NCBI GenBank assembly: GCA_008477525.1
Contig: SPDT01000010.1
Location: 868,001-932,000 of the forward strand
Direction of reading: 5' to 3'
DNA: 64,000 bases
Source of the DNA: Hypomyces perniciosus
Taxonomy: Eukaryota; Ascomycota; Sordariomycetes; Hypocreales; Hypocreaceae
A program made the translations under genes and the position numbers. The notes beneath the pieces were generated by a model, which saw nothing but the letters and a program-made list of their open reading frames with translations, was not told where the DNA came from and did no database searches. Positions 57,560-64,000 of this stretch are shown here, piece by piece. How positions within the stretch are numbered: the stretch's first letter is position 1; the number at the start of each line of letters is the position of its first letter.

Positions 57560-59694
57560 AGTGTTTCTGGCTGGGGAAGCTCTTGAAGTGCATTGAGGTC
57601 GGTTTGATGCGGTGACTGGAGTCTTTATTATATTGCCGAAACCCCAGGAAAAAAATTGCCGAGAAACTGCACCTAAATCTAACTACATGGGTCGTTGTGT
57701 TCCATCGTGCTGACATGCCGAGGCAAGTTAACCGTTTACACCCAGGAACACCGTGATATGCATTGAGTCGGTACAACAGTCAATCCGACCTGCATGAAAT
57801 ACGTTTAATAGCTCCTTGGCACTATTAATGTGGAGTATATTGGTGAAATATAGCAAAACCTATCCGCTTGAATCTTTAAACCCCAAGCTATTACTACCGT
57901 GCAGGTAGGTAACTCAACCTCAATCATGGATCTAACAACGGTTCGGGCCGACGTGCAGGGCTCCCGTGGGCCGTGCTGAATACAGAATTCCATGTCATAC
58001 AAGGGACCAGGAATCCTTGTAGGGATCCAGATCAGGATCGGCGAAAGCGACATCACATCCGTGGAATTGGGGATAAATAAGATTATTGATGAGATATGTG
58101 TTTGAAGAGTGATGCCCTGAACAACTATCAACTAGCTAGACATCCAAGCAGGAACACACACCTATTTGGAGGGTCAAGAACCTACTACGAGTAGTTCACA
58201 AGCAGACCAGAGCAACTAAACTACATCCCTTAACCCATCCCGAGTGCAGGCCGATCCCATTGTCTAGTAGATAATCTTTGACTATTTTGGCAAGAGCCAA
58301 GCGGCTGTTGATCGAATGTTGGAGAGGCAACCCGGATCTGCAAGGCGCAGGGTCCAAAGTCCGTTGGTGCCGGGTCCCATGTTACCCTATGATCCGGAAC
58401 CTCATGATAGTGTGGGTCGCAGATCCGAATCCTCGCACCAGAACGTACTTTGCCAAAGACAGTCAAACCAACAATAACCCAGTTCTTCTAGGTTTGCTGT
58501 TGGACTCGCCATGATTGCGTCTTCTTCTGTCATGCCAAAGGCAATAGATAGGTACTTGCTTTTCCGTCATTTGATGACGCCATGAGGGTTTTAAAAGGCG
58601 CATGTTGACCGAGTATGAGCGAAATTCTGTTGTTCATTCCTTGAGCACGTCTACAAGTCCATGAAGAACAGCTCGAGCCAGCGACATGGGCGTTGCTTTT
58701 TACACGCAGAGCCAGAATCGTTCTGTTCTTCCTCTTCCATAAACCCAGAACCCCCCCCCCCCCCCCCAAATATTAAAAAAACCCCAATAAACCCGGCGTA
58801 GTCTCCTAGTGAACAACTTTGCAGTTTCCACACTATATTCTTCAACGTAGGATAAATAAAGTATGGCATCAAGCATTCAGATCATTAATAATGATCGGGT
58901 AACGGCATAAACTCCGAATGTGGGGCCACCACGGAGCCGATTGCCGGATTACCAAGTAAAAGTTCCGGCTCTTGTCTGCAGGAATGTCATTTGAAAGTCA
59001 AAAAAGAAAAAAGACATGTTAATAGCAATGACAAATATTGAGGATTGGATGAGAAATACATAATCAACGGTCACCTACCGACTCGCCCACTGAAAACTCT
59101 CAAGAGCGTATTGGAAATGGTTAGTAATGAGCTTGATAATCTGGGGTTTGATGTCTTAACTCCGCCAACTATTACACAAAGTCCGCAGACGTCGCGAGCG
59201 GGAAAGCTAGCGCTAAGGATTGCGATTGGCTGGCGAATGCATTGTAATGGATCTTAGGATCTTGCCGCGCGGTTCATCTCTAATTGTCTTGACGATGGGA
59301 ATGTCTTAGCTTGTTATGTATTGCTTTCTTCATCTGCTCCGTAATAGACTCAGCACACCGAGCGGCTGGTTCCTGTGAACCATAGCGCCCGAATACTAAT
59401 CTGATACCTGGCAATTGAATGCTCTTTGATGCTTTCTCTACAATGCGGACCATGAAGTCATCATGTTCCAGCTACTCGGAGCATGGCATCTTTACCACTT
59501 CTTCTTATATATATTACAACCTGCTGTTCACCTTTTCAGTCTCAGTCATTGCTACACACACCACAACACTCAACCAGCAACCCATCCATTGGCCTCTTTG
59601 ACTACAATCAGTCTTAATACCAATACTACTACTCACGAAAACAAACAACTGTAAACGCCTCTGCACACAGACCCAAATACTGTTACAAGTCAAA
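57560..59694. other. Intergenic region between the divergent stanniocalcin-like and AIF2-like genes
   Basis: 2.1 kb without a supported gene. It holds a 17-C homopolymer (58751-58767). The immediate leader of the AIF2-like gene (59600-59690) is rich in CA and ACT. Small frames here are short and show no family likeness. Confidence 0.45.
58751..58767. repeat. C17 homopolymer
   Basis: Seventeen consecutive Cs, flanked by A-rich DNA; length uncertain in any assembly. Confidence 0.9.
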
Positions 59695-60858
59695 ATGCAG
59701 AAGACAATCGTCGTTCTTGGCGCTGGCATCGCCGCCACGCCTCTGATCCGCCAGACTATGAAAAACGTCGTCCTCAAGAACAAGAACTACAAGATGATCG
59801 TCGTGGCGCCAAACACTCACTTCCACTGGACCATTGCCATGCCCCGAGTCGTGGTTCCCCACCAATTCACTGACGACAAAATCATGTTTCCCCTTGAGCC
59901 ACTATTCAAAGAATATCCCTCTGATCAGTTTGAGTTCGTCCTGGGCACGGCCAGCAACTTGGAGCCAATCAACAACGCCGTTACCGTCACTCTCAACGCA
60001 GGCGATAGCCGCACTATCTACTACCACACCATTGTCGTTGCCACGGGCACGACATCCAAGGATAACATGCCGTGGAAGGTCTTGGGTACTACGGAGCAGA
60101 CCAAGCAGCGAATCCAGACCTTGCGGAGTCAGATTGAGAAGGCCAAGACCATTGTTGTGGTCGGTGGAGGTTCAACCGGCACCGAAACTGTAGGAGAACT
60201 CGGCCACGAGTATTCTAAGACAGGCAGAAAGGAGGTGTACTTCATTTACAATGACACGCTGCCCCTGGCTGCCCCGGTTCTGGAGAGCGTTCGGAAGCAG
60301 ACTGAGTCGGAACTGCGCAAGCTTGGAGTCAAGTTGGTTCCTAGAACAACTGTCGAGACTGTGTCCAGCTCTGGCAAGGATACTATCTTGCACTTGCGCG
60401 GTGCTGATGGAGCTGTCAAGACGCTGACGACGCAGGCTTATCTCCCGACTACAGGCGCGACACCAAACAGCTCATTTGCGCCGTCGCAAATGTTAGATGA
60501 CAACGGATACTTTGAGCAGACGACGTACCTGCAGTCCAAGTTGTATTCCAACATCTTCATCCTGGGCGACGTTGGCAATCTGGAGGCGAGCAAGGCTTCT
60601 ATCGCGGACGTCCAGACAGTGCATCTCATCAAGGCACTACCCATCTATTTCAACGGAGGCAAAATACCCGAGTATCAGCTCAACAAAAAGGAGATTTCCG
60701 TCGTTACACTGGGCAGGAGTCGCGGAGCAGGCCACATGGGCTCGTTCAAGCTGTTCAGCTTTCTCGTCTACTACGCAAAGGGGCGGTTCCTGGGCACTGA
60801 TTACGCCCATCTTATTGCCGCTGGTAAGAAGACGCTGACGACGACCTTTGAGAAGTAA
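59695..60858 (+). CDS. AIF2/AMID-like FAD-dependent oxidoreductase
   Basis: Single exon, 387 residues. Pyridine-nucleotide-disulphide oxidoreductase fold of the AIFM2/FSP1/AMID group, which reduces quinones with NAD(P)H in animals. FAD site: KTIVVLGAGIAATPLIRQTM near the N-terminus (GxGxxA instead of GxGxxG). NAD(P)H site: KTIVVVGGGSTGTETVGELG at about residue 150. Motif IVVATGTTS precedes it and the second FAD motif NIFILGDVGNLEASKAS follows near residue 288. The C-terminus has LGRSRGAGHMGSFKLFSFLV, possibly membrane-associating. No mitochondrial presequence and no myristoylation glycine, so probably cytosolic or peripheral to membranes. Such genes are often present in several copies in fungi. 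Confidence 0.9.
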   Translation: MQKTIVVLGAGIAATPLIRQTMKNVVLKNKNYKMIVVAPNTHFHWTIAMPRVVVPHQFTDDKIMFPLEPLFKEYPSDQFEFVLGTASNLEPINNAVTVTLNAGDSRTIYYHTIVVATGTTSKDNMPWKVLGTTEQTKQRIQTLRSQIEKAKTIVVVGGGSTGTETVGELGHEYSKTGRKEVYFIYNDTLPLAAPVLESVRKQTESELRKLGVKLVPRTTVETVSSSGKDTILHLRGADGAVKTLTTQAYLPTTGATPNSSFAPSQMLDDNGYFEQTTYLQSKLYSNIFILGDVGNLEASKASIADVQTVHLIKALPIYFNGGKIPEYQLNKKEISVVTLGRSRGAGHMGSFKLFSFLVYYAKGRFLGTDYAHLIAAGKKTLTTTFEK

Positions 60859-61579
60859 AGAGGTGCCTTGAGAACGGAAATTTGGTTTGTCTTACATGAC
60901 TGCATGGATGGACGATGGAGTAGTGCATAGGTAGCCTGGGTGTCTTGGTCTGTCTTTTCTGATACCTATTCCTTTGTGTTGTGTTGTGTTGTTTCTTTGG
61001 TAAGATATTCATCGCTGGATAGACCAATGAGTGACGAGGTTGATTAATAGATTAATTAGTTGAAACCGGTGCGTTTTCGTTTTTCGTATTCTTAATTTGT
61101 CTTATAATACTACCTACTCCGCAGCTCGTGACCCTGACTACTCGTAAAGGCGCAGGGGTAGCTGCAATGGAGGGCCAAAAAGGGGTCTCTCAATCCGAGC
61201 AAGCGGGTGACAATAAAACAGGGACTGTTGTCACAGATCAGTACTCTCATTGGTATGGATGGCTCTTATCCATGGTATATAGTACTACAATACTAGTAAA
61301 GTCCCCAATATTCTTATCGGTTAATGACCGCTTACTATCAAGGGGTCCCTGTTTTATTGTCCCGCTTGCCGAGCAAACAATAACTTTCGCTGCTCCGACC
61401 CCGATCGATTCATTCCCTTGCCATTTATTTAAATCACTCGTTCAACTGCCACAAGCGTCGAGAGAGCAGCAATCACATACTAATTAATAGGCGTGGTTCA
61501 TTGCTAGGAAACGGACATTGAAGATTTTGACCCCACATTATCGCCCCCATATATACTAATACTACTACTACTATCAAAC
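60859..61579. other. Spacer between the AIF2-like and SDR genes, carrying a MITE
   Basis: Holds the MITE described separately and a run of CTACTA triplets just before the SDR start. No coding frame of note. Confidence 0.5.
61200..61368. mobile_element. 169-bp MITE with terminal inverted repeats and target-site duplication
   Basis: Both ends read inward as CAAGCGGG, then (TG in the left copy only) ACAATAAAACAGGGAC, giving 24-26-bp terminal inverted repeats that differ by one 2-nt indel. The flanks carry the direct repeat CCGAG (61195-61199 and 61369-61373). The right flank continues CAA, as does the left terminus, so a duplication of 5 to 8 bp is possible. The interior has no coding frame. 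Non-autonomous; the superfamily is uncertain (an 8-bp duplication would fit hAT, 5 bp would not). Confidence 0.8.
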
Positions 61580-62701
61580 ATGGGCCTCTTGAGCTCGTTC
61601 TTAGGACAATTGTTCTACGGCCTGCCATACCCCGAAGAGGACTGCACTGGCAGGGTTGTTATCGTCACTGGGGCCAATAGTGGTAAATATCACCGCAGTT
61701 CCTCATCCGTTGCTATTCAATTGTGAAGCAAATAAATCGCTGACAATGAATACTTAGGTCTTGGCCGTGAGGCGGCGAGGCACTTTGTGCGCCTGAACGC
61801 AGCCAAAGTCATCTTGGGATGTCGAAACCTTGACAAGGCAGAAGCGGCGAAGCAGGATATTGAAGAATCAACGACGAGGACTGGTGTTGTCGAGACGTGG
61901 CAGTTGGATTTGACCTCGTATGACAGCGTCAAGGAATTCGCCGCTCGAGCGAGCGGGCTGGATAGACTCGACATCCTGCTGAACAACGCAAGCATCCTCT
62001 CACCTAAGTGGGAGACGTATGAGGGCCATGAGTCTCAGGTCACTGTCAATGTCATCTCGACATTCTTGCTGAGCCTGCTGATACTCCCCACACTGCGCCG
62101 CACTGGCGCCAAGTTCAACGTTGTTTCTCACATTGTTACTGTGTCTTCTGACGGGGCTTTTCTGGTGCGCACTCACTCAATCATCACGCGACTATACGGA
62201 GTTACCAAATGCTAATTCTCGCCTCATCCATAGACAACGTTCACAGAAAGGAAGGCGGGACATATTATGCAAGCCCTTGATAGCCCCAAGCCCTTCGTCT
62301 TCGACCAGCGATATACGACCACCAAGCTTCTGCAACTCATGGTTGTGCGTAAGTTTGCCGCAGCCTCGGACGCGTCTGGAAAAGGCCATGTCATCATGAA
62401 CAGTCTCAACCCGGGACTATGTAATACCCAGCTCTTCCGGGACGTGAAAGGATTTGGGGCCTTCATTTTCTGGCTTGGGCTTAGGCTTTTTTCCCGCACT
62501 CCTGAGATGGGTTCGCGGACGTTGATGGCGGCGGCTTTTGCAGGTGAGGAGACGCATGGCGATTGGATGACGAATTGCGGATCACATGAATGGCCTCCCT
62601 TGATGAAGGGAGCGGTTGGCGAGGAGTTGATGGATAAGTTTTGGGGGGAGTTGTTGGAGGTTGTTGAAGGGATCGAGCCTGGAGTGACGGAGAACATATA
62701 A
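61580..62701 (+). CDS. Short-chain dehydrogenase/reductase (retinol dehydrogenase-like)
   Basis: Exons 61580-61682, 61758-62164 and 62234-62701; 325 residues. NAD(P)-dependent oxidoreductase of the classical SDR fold. VVIVTGANSGLGREAARHF is the cofactor loop and spans the first splice. Further on are LDLTSYDSVKEFA, LDILLNNASI (NNAG-like), HIVTVSSDGAF with the catalytic serine, and RYTTTKLLQL with the catalytic Tyr-x3-Lys. Then NSLNPGLCNTQLFRD, the usual post-catalytic PG motif. The second join (62164/62234) gives AFLTTFTERKAG; if unspliced the frame stops 15 codons later. The N-terminus has a short hydrophobic helix (GLLSSFLGQLFYGLPYPEED) seen in fungal relatives. Substrate unknown. Confidence 0.9.
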
Positions 62702-63391
62702 ACACACAAGAGTACGGAGGACGAGGTACTTCGTATACTACTAGGTATATACTACTAATACTAGTAGGTCGGTCTTTTATAACTGATGATTCATTGGGTT
62801 AGGGAACATCTAACTTCGTACTCCGTACCTTTTTGCAGTAGTATCTGAGGACTCGATTAGTACTTCGTACGCCAATGAATATCCTAGTAAAAAATTGAAT
62901 AAGCATCAAGTACTGAATACACCTCTTCTTTAGCATCATCCGCGCAATTCCATGTCTCTCGTACTTCGTACTCACCGCGGAACATTGGCCGCTGGCTGAC
63001 CCACCGGGACGGAGTACTCCGTACCTTCCCTTTGATTGCCTCCCGCGCTTCTCCAAAATAAAGTACGATTAGCTCCGACATGCGACGCCATTGTCGCTCG
63101 CCTGGAGCTTCCATACAATCAAACCAATCCCTCAACAAAGAACAGAACAGACATCGGCCTCTCCTCGTCTTTGATGTGCACTGTCCGGAAGCGACTTTAG
63201 GGGCTGCCACGAGCAGCAATAACCTTCAATGGCAGTTGGCTCGCTACATACCCGGGCTGAATCCTAATTCTTAATTAATATCCCTTCGCTCGTCGTCCAT
63301 CACCACCCTTCTCACCCCCTCTCTTCTCCGCGTCCGCTCTGTCGCAACGCCACTCAACCGCTTCGCTCCGAGTCGCTGTCCTTTGCCGATC
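62702..63391. other. Spacer rich in GTAC-chain motifs, upstream of med5
   Basis: Region between the SDR and med5 genes on the same strand. At least five GTAC-chain motifs lie between 62714 and 63024. A CT-rich leader (63290-63350) precedes the med5 start. No coding frame. Confidence 0.5.
62714..63024. repeat. Cluster of GTAC-chain motifs
   Basis: Includes GTACTTCGTA (twice), TTCGTACTCCGTAC (62815-62828) and ACGGAGTACTCCGT (63009-63022), the last a perfect 14-bp palindrome. Confidence 0.8.
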
Positions 63392-64000
63392 ATGGACGAG
63401 CGTATCGAAGCCCGCCGGGCCCTCCGCGAAGCACTCGGCTATTGGTCCACGTTCATCGCCAGATGCATCTTCAGGCGCCTCGATACGGACCGCTTCGCCG
63501 AGTTCATCCCGCTCGTCTACTCCAAGCACCCGTTGCCTGCCGTCATTATTGCCGATTTCTTCCTCCGACCGCAGCCGAACAATCGCGTCAGCCCCGATCC
63601 GCGCCTCCCCCCCTATATCCAAGTCCTCACCCAGTTCGGCTACCTCAACGCGCCGTCTATACTCAAGGCCCTGTACAAATACTCATCGCTGCATGCGCAA
63701 CTCCCGGAGGCGTCACAGAATGATGACCAAGACCAGGAGGGCAGCAAGGGGCAGGTTAAGCGGCCGCCTCCTATTCGGTGGGACAGCTCCGCCTGGATCG
63801 AGGAGGTCATGTTTTATCATGTCATCAAGCTCGTGGTTCAAGGTACCGCATGCAAGGACTCGCGGTCTACGCTGGAGCTCGTCAGGATCATATCCAAGTG
63901 GTTGACTCTGTTCTCGACCGCTTCCACGGCATTTGCAGCCGACATGCTCGGCGGGCTGCAGGACCCGCAGGCACAGCACGACATGGAGGTTTCCCGGGCT
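63392..64000 (+). CDS. med5: Mediator complex subunit 5 (Nut1), 5' part only
   Basis: Open from the ATG at 63392 to the window edge, 203 codons, no intron in the visible part. Med5 is a tail-module subunit of Mediator that links activators to RNA polymerase II. The N-terminal signature is recognisable: MDERIEARRALREALGYWST, FIARCIFRRLDTDRFAEFIP, LVYSKHPLPAVIIADFFLRP, then PPYIQVLTQFGYLNAPSIL and the helical block WIEEVMFYHVIKLVVQGTAC. The rest of the protein (family length about 1000 residues) lies outside the window. Confidence 0.88.
   Translation, partial: MDERIEARRALREALGYWSTFIARCIFRRLDTDRFAEFIPLVYSKHPLPAVIIADFFLRPQPNNRVSPDPRLPPYIQVLTQFGYLNAPSILKALYKYSSLHAQLPEASQNDDQDQEGSKGQVKRPPPIRWDSSAWIEEVMFYHVIKLVVQGTACKDSRSTLELVRIISKWLTLFSTASTAFAADMLGGLQDPQAQHDMEVSRA

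Noticed and set aside
58054..59257. Several short frames between the stanniocalcin-like and AIF2-like genes
   Set aside because: All under 110 residues with no domain, no plausible splicing partners and low-complexity neighbours.

Overview
The window is nuclear DNA of a filamentous ascomycete (Pezizomycotina; probably Sordariomycetes and plausibly Hypocreales, by inference). The genes are split by short introns (49-90 nt, a few of 200-260 nt) with GT..AG borders and CTAAC-like branch sites. The proteins are fungal orthologues such as Bur1, Epl1, Med5, Spt4, calcineurin B and eEF1B-gamma. Spacers carry microsatellites and pyrimidine-rich leaders. I resolved 25 well-supported protein genes, two of them cut by the window edges, and two weaker small genes. 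I saw no tRNA, rRNA, CRISPR or intact transposase gene.

Layout. 0-17.6 kb is a housekeeping and signalling block: 3' end of a Ubp15/USP7-type ubiquitin protease, a small membrane protein, the Bur1 kinase, a cytosolic asparaginase with ankyrin tail, the SNF1/AMPK beta subunit, Kae1 (tRNA t6A), Epl1 (NuA4) and calcineurin B. 17.6-31.2 kb is almost gene-free; its one gene encodes a 364-residue protein of unknown role with about 6 kb of empty DNA on each side. 31.2-49.5 kb is dense, with genes mostly alternating in strand: mitoribosomal uS9m, eEF1B-gamma, an FCP1-like HAD protein, Rrp36, Coq8, Ess2, the TPR phosphatase Ppt1/PP5, Pop8, Spt4, Kin17 and Yju2. Many of these act in RNA synthesis or processing and share divergent promoters. 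49.5-62.7 kb looks accessory: long spacers, a MITE, a seven-span membrane protein of unknown family, a secreted cysteine-rich protein, an AIF2/AMID-like flavoprotein and a short-chain dehydrogenase. The Med5 mediator gene starts at 63.4 kb and runs off the end.

Main points of interest. (1) The secreted protein at 56.6-57.6 kb has the cysteine spacing of vertebrate stanniocalcin (23-15-13-6 residues between cysteines, then 33 against 34). (2) Intergenic DNA is strewn with a chain-like motif of GTAC boxes joined by GAA/TTC or GGA/TCC triplets, including two identical perfect 16-bp palindromes 17.5 kb apart; I found none in coding exons. (3) A 169-bp MITE has terminal inverted repeats and a target-site duplication, with a decayed relative 9 kb away. 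(4) Two introns begin with GC rather than GT. Gene models were built by hand from reading frames, splice signals and family knowledge; exon borders without transcript data remain predictions.
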